A stretch of 64,000 bases of DNA from Palsa-744 sp963702975 (GCA_963702975.1 OY969775.1:62001-126000), one strand, 5' to 3'; shown: positions 52,236-61,296, numbered from the stretch's first letter. Notes: a model not told the origin generated them from the letters alone. Program-made: numbers and translations.

Positions 52236-52628
52236 CTACGCCAGGTGCGCCTCGATGTACTGCTGTGCCACGCGCTTGGGCGCGCGGCACAGCCACGCTT
52301 CGACGATCAGCTCCTCGAGCTCCTGCACGCCGATCCGCTCCAGGAGCGCGAGCACCGCCGGGTAGCCGTCGAAGTGCGGCGTCGTGAAGTACACCTCGGG
52401 GTCGTCGGCCAGCAGCGCCTCCTTGGCGCCGAGGTGCTCGACGCGCGCGCCGAGGATCGGACCGTCGGGCGCGGCCCCGCCGAGGGCGCTGATTTCCGAG
52501 GCGCGCAGCGGGCGCTCCCACACGAACAGCTTCTCCCGCACCCGCCACGCGGCGAGGCCGCGTTTGGACTGCTCGCTCGACTCCGGCAGCGAGAGCGCGA
52601 TCCGGCGTACGTCATCCCAGCTGGCCAC
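52236..52628 (-). CDS. MmcQ/YjbR family protein
   Basis: This 130-residue protein starts MASWDDVRRIALSLPESSEQ, followed by KLFVWERPL and DPEVYFTTPHFDGYPAVLALLERIG, the usual blocks of the MmcQ/YjbR fold. A LIVEAWLCRAPKRVAQQY C terminus follows. The family is described as a double-wing DNA-binding-like fold, but biological roles are mostly unknown. It stands alone between the membrane protein and the TlpA-like gene. Confidence 0.85.
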   Translation of the reverse strand: MASWDDVRRIALSLPESSEQSKRGLAAWRVREKLFVWERPLRASEISALGGAAPDGPILGARVEHLGAKEALLADDPEVYFTTPHFDGYPAVLALLERIGVQELEELIVEAWLCRAPKRVAQQYIEAHLA

Positions 52629-52753
52629 GACCTCGAGCCTACCTCGCCGCTGCCGCGCGAGCCGCCGCGCGCCCCGCGGGCCACCTCGCCGCCCTCGTGC
52701 GAGAGCGCATCGCCACCTCGCCCCCGCCCTCGCCCCGCGCCCCGCCCCCGTGC

Positions 52754-53275
52754 TCAGCTGCGTTCGACCGCGGCGAGCGCGGCGCTCAGCGAGCGTTCGG
52801 TCTGCGCGCCGCGCAGCACCTGGCGGATGCGCCCGTGCGTGTCGATGACGAACGTCGTCGGCAGGTTGATCAGCCGGTAGGCGTAGCCGACGAGGCCTTC
52901 GCCGTCGCGCAGCGTGGGGAAGGTCCAGCGGTAGCGCCCGACGAACGCGCGGGCGCTACCGGTCTGCGGGTCGCTCCAGTCGACGCCCACGATCCTGCCG
53001 CGCCCGACTGCGCTCTGCGCGAAGCGCGCGAGCGCGGGCGCCTCCTGCGCGCACGCGTCGCACCAGCTCGCCCAGAACACGACCAGCGCCGGCCGTCCGT
53101 GGGCGCCGGCGAGCAGCCGCGAGAGCGTGATCGGCTGCCCGACGAGCGCTTCGCGCGGGAGCGCCGGCGCGGGGCGCCCGGTGAGCGGGTGCGAGCGCAA
53201 GCCGAACACCGCGGCGGCGGCGATCGCCGCCGCGAGCACGAGCGTCCCGCCGAGCACTCGCATCCGCCGCGTCAC
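52754..53275 (-). CDS. TlpA-like thiol-disulphide oxidoreductase
   Basis: This 173-residue protein has an N-terminal hydrophobic anchor (LGGTLVLAAAIAAAAVFGL) and a thioredoxin fold with active site WCDAC (Cys72, Cys75). The cis-proline region is seen in INLPTTFVIDTHGRI. It acts outside the membrane, probably reducing cysteines of copper- or haem-binding partners. It is cotranscribed with the upstream Sco protein (12 bases apart). Together they form a copper-site maturation pair. Confidence 0.85.
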   Translation of the reverse strand: MTRRMRVLGGTLVLAAAIAAAAVFGLRSHPLTGRPAPALPREALVGQPITLSRLLAGAHGRPALVVFWASWCDACAQEAPALARFAQSAVGRGRIVGVDWSDPQTGSARAFVGRYRWTFPTLRDGEGLVGYAYRLINLPTTFVIDTHGRIRQVLRGAQTERSLSAALAAVERS

Positions 53276-53287
53276 GTCCGTCCCGGC

Positions 53288-53938
53288 TCAGAGAGCGGCC
53301 AGCAGCGGCACGTCGTGGACGATTTCCGAGGGATGGAAGCTCGACGCGTACAGCGTCAGCCGCTTGCCCGACGCCGTGATCCCGTAGACGATCCCCGTGT
53401 GGTTGATGAACTGCGGCTGTTCGGCGTCCCGTTCGGAGCCGACGCCCCACGCCTTCCACACGCGCGCCAGTTCCCTGGCGGAGCCGATCAGGTATTGCAT
53501 CCTGCCGGTCATGCCGTGGCGCGCGAGGAACGCCGCGACCGCCTTCGGCGTGTCCCCGCGCGGGTCTACCGACACGGCGATCACCGCCACCTTGGCTGCC
53601 TCCCTGGGGCCCATCTCATTGAGCGCCACGCGCAGGTCGGAGGTGATCAGCGGGCAGACGTCCGGGCAGTTGGTGTACAGGAACGTCACCAGCACCGCCT
53701 TGCCCCTGTAGGAGTCGATGTTCACCGGCTGACCGAGGTAGTTGCGCAGCGCGATCGGCGGCGCGGGCTTGGCCGGTTCGAGCACCGCCGCCGCGTCGAA
53801 GTGATGCGCAAGCGCCTGCTCGCGCTTGGCGTGTTCGCCCGACTGCCCGCCGATCGCCACCACCGCCACCCCGCCGGCGACGAGCACGAGCACGAGCAGC
53901 GACAGGAACACCCGGAAGTCGAGTCCGTTCTTTCGCAT
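53288..53938 (-). CDS. Sco1/SenC copper chaperone (second copy)
   Basis: This 216-residue protein has an N-terminal anchor (FLSLLVLVLVAGGVAVVAI) and a thioredoxin fold with the copper ligands CPDVC (Cys91, Cys95) and His180 (FINHTGIVYG). It is a second Sco in the window and differs clearly from the oxidase-linked one. It probably pairs with the downstream TlpA-like protein to reduce and load a CuA site. Confidence 0.9.
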   Translation of the reverse strand: MRKNGLDFRVFLSLLVLVLVAGGVAVVAIGGQSGEHAKREQALAHHFDAAAVLEPAKPAPPIALRNYLGQPVNIDSYRGKAVLVTFLYTNCPDVCPLITSDLRVALNEMGPREAAKVAVIAVSVDPRGDTPKAVAAFLARHGMTGRMQYLIGSARELARVWKAWGVGSERDAEQPQFINHTGIVYGITASGKRLTLYASSFHPSEIVHDVPLLAAL

Positions 53939-54046
53939 CGCAGTGCGAACTTACCAGCGCCGGCGCCCCCGCGCGACAGCCCCGTCGCCGCCGGCGTCGG
54001 CAACAAAGCTTGCAGTCCTGCCGCTGGAATGCATCTTGCAGCGAGA

Positions 54047-54198
54047 TCTGTTAGGTTGCCGCCCGTTCGTGCCGAGTCCTCGCCCCCCAGGGGGTCGAGG
54101 AGCGGGGGACCCAATGCAGTCGTGAGACTGCTGGGGCGAATCGCCACCGAGTGTGGCGTAGCGTAGACGTTTACGCGAGCCCGTCAGCTAACCCCGTA
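54047..54198 (+). ncRNA. c-di-AMP riboswitch (ydaO/yuaA type)
   Basis: Key consensus segments appear in order: GTTAGGTTGCCG, GCCGAGTCCT, GGAGCGGGGGACCCAA and GGGGCGAATC. The outer stem GTTAG (54050-54054) can pair with CTAAC (54188-54192). The element ends just before the ribosome-binding site of a peptidoglycan-binding NlpC-like gene, the classic actinobacterial setting, where high c-di-AMP shuts off wall hydrolase expression. No terminator was traced. Boundaries are approximate. Confidence 0.8.
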
Positions 54199-54234
54199 GG
54201 CGCCATGCAAAGGAATGGAGAAAGGACGCCTCGG

Positions 54235-56057
54235 ATGCCGGGATCCACGCGTGATCTTGCTGTTGTCGACCACTGGAGCGCATCGCTCGAGCGCTCGCGC
54301 GAACGCCGTGCTCGCGCCCAGCGCGGGCGCATTCGCCGCGGCGCCCACGCGAGCGGCTCGCTGTCCGCGCTGCTGGCGCACCCCAGCGCGATCGCCCAGC
54401 CGCGCGATCTCGCCGACGAGCAGCCGTGGCAGCTCTCGCTCGGGCGCTCGCGCGCACGCAGGCGCGCCGCCGAGCTGCGCTTCGTCCCGAGCGGCTCCCG
54501 CGCCAAGCGCGTGTCGCTCGGCGCGCTCGTGGCGCTGACGGTCGGCCCCACCGCGAGCCTCGCCAGCGGCCAGTCGGCGGCCGGCTCGGCGGCCAACCCG
54601 GAACCGGCGACCACCACCGAACACGTGATCACGCTCAGCTCCGGCAGCGAAGGCCGCCAGGTGCAGCTGCTGCAGCAGGCGCTCGGCGGCGTCAAGGTCG
54701 ACGGCGTCTTCGGCCCGGAAACGGAAGCCGCGGTCCGCAGCTTCCAGGAACGCAGCGGCCTCGCCGTCGACGGCGTCGTCGGTGCGCAGACGAGCTCCGC
54801 GCTGCACACGCAGAGTGCCGGCAAGGCGTTCATCGCGGACGTCAGCAGCGCGCTCCCCGGGACCGCGTCGCTGCCCGCACCGTCCACGTCCGAAGCTTCA
54901 ACGTCAGAAGCTTCAACGTCAGAAGCGTCCACGTCGACTTCGACGACGAGCGGCGACACGGCCGCGGGCGCAGAAGCCGCCACGGGCGGCGAAGGCGCCG
55001 CGCACCTCGCGAGCGACACCACCGGCGGCTCGCAGGCGACGCCGGAACTCGAACCGGCGGAAGCGGAAGCTGAAGCCAAGAGCGTGGAAGCCGAAAAGCA
55101 GGCCGAAGAACAGCGCACGCAGGAAACGGAAGCGGGCGCGGTCAAGCAGCTGCAGAGCGCGCTGCGCGTCAGCGCCGACGGCGACTTCGGCCCCGCAACC
55201 GAGGCCGCGGTGCGCCGCCTGCAGGCCCGCCACGGCCTCACGGTCGACGGCATCGTCGGCCCTGCGACGTGGAACGTGATCGGCGTCCACGGCCAGCAGA
55301 CGCTGACCCCCCCGCCTCCGCGCTGCCCAAGCCGGCCGCGCCGCGACACGCGGCGGCGATCGCCGCGACGAGCGACGTCGGGCTCACCGCGGGCAGCGGC
55401 GGCACGCAGGAAGCCGGCCAGGAAACCGCCACGGGCGCGACCGCGGTCGAGTGGCTGCAGAAGGCGCTGAAGCTCCCCGTCGACGGCGAATTCGGCCCCG
55501 AAACCGAGGCGGCGGTCCGCCGCCTGCAGGCCCGCCACGGCCTCGCGGTCGACGGCGTCGTCGGCCCCTCGACGTGGGCCGTGATCGGCGTGCAGGACGC
55601 GGCCACGCTCACGCCTCCCCCCTCCGCGCTCGCCGCGCCGAGCTCGCCGGGCGGCGCCGCCGGCACGGACGCCACCGGCGCGGGCGGCGGCGGCGAAGCC
55701 GAAAGCATCGTCGCGCGGGTGATCGCCGCAGCGGATGAAATCGCGACGCGCCCGTACGTGTGGGGCGGCGGGCACGGCTCGTTCGAGTCCGAAGGCTACG
55801 ACTGCTCGGGCTCGGTCTCCTACGCGCTGCACGGCGGCGGGCTGCTCAGCTCGCCCGAGGACTCGACGGGCCTCGAGTCATACGGCGAACCCGGGCCCGG
55901 CAGGTACATCACGATCTACGCCAACGCCGAACACGCGTGGATGACCATCGACGGCAAACGCTTCGACACCGTCGCCCTCGCCGAAGACGGCTCCCGCTGG
56001 GGCGGGTCCGGCGACGACGGCGGCGGCTTCGTCGAACGGCACCCGGCCGGGCTGTAG
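54235..56057 (+). pseudogene. Peptidoglycan-binding NlpC/P60-like wall hydrolase interrupted by a -1 frameshift
   Basis: The gene starts at the ATG at 54235 after AGAAAGGA. The first frame (to 55470) contains a basic N terminus, a hydrophobic signal near 95-115, and two PG_binding_1 repeats (QLLQQALGGVKVDGVFGPET and QLQSALRVSADGDFGPATE). At 55307-55313 a run of seven C breaks the frame. The -1 frame continues with a third PG_binding repeat (WLQKALKLPVDGEFGPETEA) and an NlpC/P60-like domain with Cys in GYDCSGSVSYAL and His in AEHAWMTIDG, ending at 56057. Restored, it would be about 607 residues. It is either a sequence error, a mutation, or a real slip site. The ydaO riboswitch lies upstream. 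Confidence 0.8.
54883..54927 (+). repeat. 15-bp tandem repeats inside the wall hydrolase gene
   Basis: Three adjacent 15-bp units (54883, 54898, 54913), the last two differing only at the final base, encode repeated STSEA linker units between the first and second PG-binding repeats. Length variation here would stay in frame. Confidence 0.8.
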
Positions 56058-56059
56058 TT

Positions 56060-56178
56060 CGGGGGCGCGCATGCGCGCCCCCGCGTAGGGCCGCATGCGG
56101 CCCTACGGTCACGCCGCATGCGGCGTGCCCCCGGTGGGCGCATGCGCCCACCGGCTCCCCCGCACATGTGCGGGGGAG
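56060..56178. repeat. Array of five abutting palindromes centred on CATG
   Basis: Units are 56060-56083, 56084-56107, 56108-56130, 56131-56154 and 56155-56178. Four are perfect 24-bp palindromes; the third, 23 bp, holds a perfect 18-bp palindrome (56110-56127). Arm sequences all differ, but each centre is CATG (GCATGC in units 1-4, ACATGT in unit 5), with centre-to-centre spacing of 24, 23, 24 and 24 bp. The array starts 3 bases after the wall hydrolase stop and ends 83 bases before comM. In RNA it would fold into five consecutive hairpins. Confidence 0.95.
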
Positions 56179-56261
56179 AACGTCGCCCGAGCGTCCCGTC
56201 CCAAGCAGGACCTAGCTTCTTCTGCCGCTTGCAGGAAACGGCTACGAGAGGAGGCTGCGCG

Positions 56262-57833
56262 ATGCTGGCGCGGGCGCACACGTTCACGATCGACGGCCTG
56301 CGGACGCGACACGTCACCGTCGAGGTCGACGTGCGCCGCGGGCTGCCCGCGTTTGCGATCGTCGGGCTCGCCGACACGGCCGTGCGCGAGGCGCGCGAGC
56401 GCATCACTGCGGCGATCCTCAACTCCGGCTATGAGTTCCCCGCGCGGCGTATCACCGCCAACCTCGCGCCGGGGGACGTGCGCAAGGCCGGTCCCGGCCT
56501 TGACCTCGCAATTGCATGCGCGGTGCTCGCCGCCAGCGGGCAGCTTCCCGGCGACGAGCTCGACCGTATAGCGCTGTTCGGCGAGCTCGCGCTCGACGGC
56601 GCCGTGCGCCCAGCGTGGGGCGCGCTCGCCGTCGCGCACGCCGCACAGCGGGCGGGCATGCGCGCGCTCGCGCTCGCGGGCGCCAATGCCGGCGAGGCGC
56701 GCCTGATCGAGGAGCTGCAGGTGACCGTCGTCGAGCACCTGCGAAGCGCCGTGCGGGTCCTGAGCGGTGGCGCCGGCGACGCGCTTCCCGAGCATGCCGG
56801 CGCTGGCGCGCGATCGCGGGCCGACCGGCTCGACGGCGGGACGGACAGCGACGGTGACGCGCCGGGCCTCGCGGGGCCGGACCTGAACGAGGTGCGCGGC
56901 CAGCACCACGCGGTCCGGGCGCTCGTGATCGCCGCCGCGGGCGCGCACAACATGCTGCTGAGCGGCCCGCCGGGGACCGGCAAGACGATGCTCGCGCAGC
57001 GGATCGCCTCGATCCTGCCGCCGCTCAACAGGGCGGAGGCAGTCGAGGTGACGCGCATCCACAGCCTCACCGGCGCGCGCGTGGACGCGCTCGCTGTGGA
57101 GCGGCCATTTCGCGCGCCCCACCACTCGATCACCGCCGCCGGCCTCGTCGGCGGGGCCAGCCGCGGCGCGCTCGGCGAGGTCGTGCTCGCCCACCACGGC
57201 GTGCTGTTCTTGGACGAGCTGTCGGAGTTCTCGCGCGCGACGCTGCAGGCGCTGCGCCAGCCGCTCGAGGACGGGCGGGTCGCGATCTCGCGGGCGCGCC
57301 ACTCGGCCGTGTACCCCGCGCGCTTCATGCTGATCGCCGCCACCAACCCGTGCCCGTGCGGCTACGCGGGCGAGGGCGAGACCTGCGGCTGCAACGAAGC
57401 GGACATGGCCCGCCACCGCCGGCGCCTCAGCGGCCCGCTGCTCGACCGCATCGACCTGCTCAGCACGCTGCAGCGCGACCTCACACACGATCTGCGCGCG
57501 CCAGCGCTGACGAGCTCCGCGCAGGCGCGCGAGCAGGTCGCGTGCGCACGCGCGCGCCAGGCGGCGCGCCTGGCGGGCGAGGGCGTGGCGGTCAACGCGC
57601 ACATGGACGGGCGCATGCTGCGCCGGCACGTGCGCCTCGACGCCAGGGGACAGGAGCTGCTGCGCGCGGCGCGCCAGCGAGGGCTGCTGAGCGCCCGCGG
57701 CGAGCATCGCGTGCTGCGCGTCGCGCGCACCATCGCCGACCTCGACGCGAGCGATCGCGTGCGCGCGGCGGACCTCGGTGCCGCGCTCGCGCTGCGCCCC
57801 GAGCCGGGCCTCGCGGGCAACCGGGCGGCGTGA
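56262..57833 (+). CDS. comM: ComM/YifB family Mg-chelatase-like ATPase
   Basis: This 523-residue protein from the ATG at 56262 is preceded by GAGAGGAGG. An N-terminal Lon-substrate-like domain (RGLPAFAIVGLADTAVREARER) leads to an AAA+ core with Walker A SGPPGTGKTML and Walker B LFLDELSEF. A zinc-like Cys cluster follows, NPCPCGYAGEGETCGCN, then an Arg-finger region and a C-terminal Mg_chelatase_C domain. ComM helicase promotes branch migration during natural transformation. It is followed by dprA after 64 bases, a common pairing. Confidence 0.92.
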   Translation: MLARAHTFTIDGLRTRHVTVEVDVRRGLPAFAIVGLADTAVREARERITAAILNSGYEFPARRITANLAPGDVRKAGPGLDLAIACAVLAASGQLPGDELDRIALFGELALDGAVRPAWGALAVAHAAQRAGMRALALAGANAGEARLIEELQVTVVEHLRSAVRVLSGGAGDALPEHAGAGARSRADRLDGGTDSDGDAPGLAGPDLNEVRGQHHAVRALVIAAAGAHNMLLSGPPGTGKTMLAQRIASILPPLNRAEAVEVTRIHSLTGARVDALAVERPFRAPHHSITAAGLVGGASRGALGEVVLAHHGVLFLDELSEFSRATLQALRQPLEDGRVAISRARHSAVYPARFMLIAATNPCPCGYAGEGETCGCNEADMARHRRRLSGPLLDRIDLLSTLQRDLTHDLRAPALTSSAQAREQVACARARQAARLAGEGVAVNAHMDGRMLRRHVRLDARGQELLRAARQRGLLSARGEHRVLRVARTIADLDASDRVRAADLGAALALRPEPGLAGNRAA

Positions 57834-57897
57834 GCGTGAGCGTGAGCGGCCTGGGCGGCTTGAACGCGGGCGAGCGCACGACATGCGAGAGCGCGAC

Positions 57898-59052
57898 ATG
57901 AATGCGAGCGGCCCCGCTGACGGAGCGCCGGGCGCGTGCTCGAGCTGCGTGCGGCGCAGCTGGCTGCTGTCGGAGCTCAGCGGACCACTGGAGTACTGCG
58001 CGCGCGACCGCCGGCGCCTGATCGAGCTGCTCGCGCTCGCCGACACTGAGCTGTTGCAGGCGGTCGCGGGCAGGCGCCGCGCCGAGCTGGCCAGCGCGTA
58101 CGAGCGCTTTCGCGCGGACGCACTCACGCGCGCTGAGGGCGTGGAGCGGATCTGCCGCCACCGCCACGGCTACCCGCGGACGCTCGACGGCCCCGCGGCG
58201 CCGCACATGCTCGAGGTCGCCGGTGGCGGCGTTGACAGGCTCGTCGTGCTCGCGCGCGCGCCGGTGGTGGCGGTGCTCGGTAGCCGCACGCCGAGCGACT
58301 ACGGGATCGCGATCGCGCGCAGCCTCGCGCGCGGGCTGGCCGCGAGCGGGGTGACGGTGGCGGCGAGCCTGACCGACGGGATCGCCGTCGCCGCGCACGC
58401 GGGCGCGCTCGACGCCGGCGCCGGCTCCATCGCGGTGATGGGCGGCGGGCTCGGCGTCGCCTGCCCCGCGCGCCGGCGCTCGCTGTACCAGCGCATCACG
58501 CGCCGCGGCTGCGCCGTCTCAGAGCTGCCGTCCGCGTGCGCGGGGCGGCGCTGGGGGCAGCTGGCGAGCGAGCGCATCCTCGTCGAACTGGCGCGCGTCG
58601 CCGTGGTGGTCGAGGCCGATGAGACGCAGGAGGACCTCGCCCCCGCACAGCTCGCGCGTGCGCTCGGGCGAACCGTCGCGGCGGTCCCCGGGCGTGTCAG
58701 CTCCCCGCGTTCGCGCGGCTCGCACGCGCTGCTGATGAGCGGCGCGAGCCTCGTGCGCGGACCCCACGACGTGCTCGAGCTGCTGTATGCGCCCGGCGGC
58801 GCACCCGCGCCCGGCGAGGGGCCCCGGGCGGGCGGCGACTCGCCACTGGCGCATCGTGACCCGCTGGGCGAGCTGGCGCCGCGCCTGCGAGCGACGCTCG
58901 AGCGCGTGGGCGACGGATGCGACACGCCCGAGAAGCTCACGCGCGCCGGCGCCGACGCCGGCGAGGTGCTGCTCGCGCTCAGCGAGCTGGAGCTGCTGGG
59001 GCTGCTCGTGCGTGGCGACGGCGGCCGCTACGTGCCGGCAGCCAGCTGCTAG
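57898..59052 (+). CDS. dprA: DprA-like DNA processing protein, divergent
   Basis: This protein is 384 residues from the ATG at 57898; an ATG at 57883 is also possible. The Rossmann-type DprA core is recognisable: VAVLGSRTPSDYGIAIARSLARGLAASGVTVAAS, SIAVMGGGLGVACP, VVVEADETQEDLAPAQLARALG, AAVPGRVSSPRSRGSHALL. Usual signature residues are changed. The SG-x-ARGID loop reads SLTDGIAVAAH, and the RNRIIAGLS segment reads SERILVELA. A winged-helix C-terminal domain (residues about 320-384) is kept. DprA normally loads RecA on incoming single strands, and retained activity is uncertain. Confidence 0.82.
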   Translation: MNASGPADGAPGACSSCVRRSWLLSELSGPLEYCARDRRRLIELLALADTELLQAVAGRRRAELASAYERFRADALTRAEGVERICRHRHGYPRTLDGPAAPHMLEVAGGGVDRLVVLARAPVVAVLGSRTPSDYGIAIARSLARGLAASGVTVAASLTDGIAVAAHAGALDAGAGSIAVMGGGLGVACPARRRSLYQRITRRGCAVSELPSACAGRRWGQLASERILVELARVAVVVEADETQEDLAPAQLARALGRTVAAVPGRVSSPRSRGSHALLMSGASLVRGPHDVLELLYAPGGAPAPGEGPRAGGDSPLAHRDPLGELAPRLRATLERVGDGCDTPEKLTRAGADAGEVLLALSELELLGLLVRGDGGRYVPAASC

Positions 59053-59183
59053 CCCAACTGCGCTGCGGTGCTTGGAACAGACGAACGTCAGTTGTCTATT
59101 GAATTCAAGTCGTTCTCAAGAGTACGACTGATTTCGTCGATTCCTTGGCGTGAGATGATGGATCAGCTCGCAGCCTGGGAGGG

Positions 59184-61157
59184 ATGATGTCCGGACCGGC
59201 AAAACGGGGGGAGCCGGCGGCAGGCATGCCCGATCGCGAGGTGTGCCGCCTCGGCGCCGAGCTGGGCGCGCGCGTCGAGCAGGTGCTGCTCCGCACCGCC
59301 GCGAGCGGCGAGCAGGCCGCCAGTGGGTCGGCCGCCCGTACATCGTCCGCCACGCTTGACCCGGCGGTGCTCGACGGCCTTGAACGCATCGCCAGCAGCT
59401 CGACGGCAGCGGTGGCGCGGTGGATAGCGGGCGGCGACGAGCAATACGAGCGCGAGGCCGGGCGCAATGTGTGGCGGGCGTACGGCCAGCTGGCGGCACA
59501 GAGCGCCACACCGTTGCACGAGGTGACCAGGCACTGCCTGCGCTGGCGCGACGCCGTCATCGACGTGCTGAATGAGAGCGCGCGCGAGCTCGAGATCTCA
59601 ACGGCCGCCCTCGCGCAGGCGCTGTCGATGGCGCAGCACACGTTCGACGCGACGCTGGTGCGCGCGTGCGAGGCCTACGACCAGGAGCGTGCGCGCGTCG
59701 CCGCCGAGCTCACCCGCCGCGAGGAGGAGCTCGCGTTCATGGCCACGCACGACCAGCTGACGGGGCTGCCAAACCGCACGCTGATCCTCGACCGCGGCGA
59801 GCAGATGCTCGGCCGCGCACGCCGGCTGCACACGCCGATCGCCGCGCTGGTGATCGACCTGGACAACTTCACCGGCATCAACGACTCGCTCGGCCACGCC
59901 GTCGGCGACGAGCTGCTGCGCGCGATCGCCGCGCGACTCGACGCCGCCGTGCGCGACATCGACGCGCTCGGGCGCATCGGCGGCGACCTGTTCGTGGTGC
60001 TCGCCGAAGACGCCGGCGGGGTCGCCGACGCGGAGCTGATCGCCGAGCGGCTGCGCGACACGCTGAAGGCGCCGTTCGTGCTCCGCGAGCGCGAGCACAG
60101 CGAGCTGACGGTCACCGCCAGCATCGGCGTCGCCACCGGCGAGCGCGCGACGGTGGACGAGCTCCTGCGCGACGCCGACATCGCCATGCACCGCGCGAAG
60201 TGGGACGGCGGCAACCGCCAGGTGGTGTTCGAGTCGGGCATGCAGGACGTGGTGCAGACACGCATGGAGCTCGACATGGCCCTGCGCGGCGCGCTCGAGC
60301 ACGACGAGTTCTTCCTGCTCTACCAGCCCACGCTCGACCTGCACACGCTCGCGCCCACCGGCGTCGAGGCCCTGATCCGCTGGCACAGCCGCACGCGCGG
60401 CGTCGTGCAGCCCAACGACTTCATCCCGCTGCTCGAGGAGACGGGGCTGATCGTGGACGTCGGCAGGTGGGTGCTCGAGCAGGCCTGCCGCCAGGGCGCG
60501 CGCTGGCGGGCGGACGGGCACGCGGTCGGCGTCGCCGTCAACGTCTCCGCGCGCCAGCTCGAGACCGACCAGTTCGTCGGCGTCGTGCGCGAGGCGATCG
60601 CGCGCAGCGGCCTGTGCGCGCAGGCGCTGACGCTCGAGATCACAGAGACCGCGCTGATGCGCAACCCCGAGCAGACCGCGCGACGGCTGCACGCGATCAA
60701 GGAGCTCGGCGTACGCGTAGCGATCGACGACTTCGGCACCGGCTACTCGTCGTTTGCGCACCTCAAACAGTTCCCCGTCGACGCGCTCAAGATCGACCGC
60801 TCGTTCACCTCGCAGCTCAGCGAGAACCCCGAAAGCGAGACGCTGCTGCGCACGCTCGTCAAGCTCGGCAAGGCGCTGTCGATCGAGACCATCGCCGAGG
60901 GCATCGAGCTGCGCCGGCAGCTGTCGCTGCTCCAGGACGAGCGCTGCGACAGCGGCCAGGGCTACCTGTTCGCGCGTCCGCTCACCGTGCAGGACACCGA
61001 GGCGTTCCTGCGCGACTGGAAGTCGAGCGGGCTCGCGCGCGGCGCTTCCAGCCCCGCCGGCGAACCGGCACCGCGCCTGGTGCCGCGGGTGCGCGGGGAG
61101 CTCTCCGGCGCCGGCGCGGGATCGCGGCGGCTGCTCGCGGCCGGGGAGAGCAGCTGA
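59184..61157 (+). CDS. GGDEF-EAL protein, probable c-di-GMP phosphodiesterase
   Basis: This 657-residue protein is preceded by GGGAGGG. Residues 60-180 form a helical, haem- or sensor-like domain of unknown type. The GGDEF domain (185-350) has its signature changed to GRIGGDLF (266-270), so cyclase activity is probably lost. The EAL domain (370-620) is complete: EAL at 395-397, NVSARQLE, LEITETALM, AIDDFGTGYSS, ETIAEGIE and QGYLFARPL. No membrane helices are visible. The protein therefore probably degrades c-di-GMP, with the GGDEF part as a regulator. Confidence 0.9.
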   Translation: MMSGPAKRGEPAAGMPDREVCRLGAELGARVEQVLLRTAASGEQAASGSAARTSSATLDPAVLDGLERIASSSTAAVARWIAGGDEQYEREAGRNVWRAYGQLAAQSATPLHEVTRHCLRWRDAVIDVLNESARELEISTAALAQALSMAQHTFDATLVRACEAYDQERARVAAELTRREEELAFMATHDQLTGLPNRTLILDRGEQMLGRARRLHTPIAALVIDLDNFTGINDSLGHAVGDELLRAIAARLDAAVRDIDALGRIGGDLFVVLAEDAGGVADAELIAERLRDTLKAPFVLREREHSELTVTASIGVATGERATVDELLRDADIAMHRAKWDGGNRQVVFESGMQDVVQTRMELDMALRGALEHDEFFLLYQPTLDLHTLAPTGVEALIRWHSRTRGVVQPNDFIPLLEETGLIVDVGRWVLEQACRQGARWRADGHAVGVAVNVSARQLETDQFVGVVREAIARSGLCAQALTLEITETALMRNPEQTARRLHAIKELGVRVAIDDFGTGYSSFAHLKQFPVDALKIDRSFTSQLSENPESETLLRTLVKLGKALSIETIAEGIELRRQLSLLQDERCDSGQGYLFARPLTVQDTEAFLRDWKSSGLARGASSPAGEPAPRLVPRVRGELSGAGAGSRRLLAAGESS

Positions 61158-61296
61158 CCACCACAGGATCGCTTTGATCTCGATGGCATCTGACCGGCGT
61201 TCGTGGCCGTCGTCGTCAGCCCAGCCGCTTCCTTGCCTGCGCTCGATCATCCCACTCACCACCGACAACCTGTCGCGTGCAACCGACGCCAGTGGA

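Noticed and set aside
56060..56178. CRISPR array or simple terminator stack
   Set aside because: Units are palindromic but not identical, there are no spacers, and no T-run follows any hairpin.
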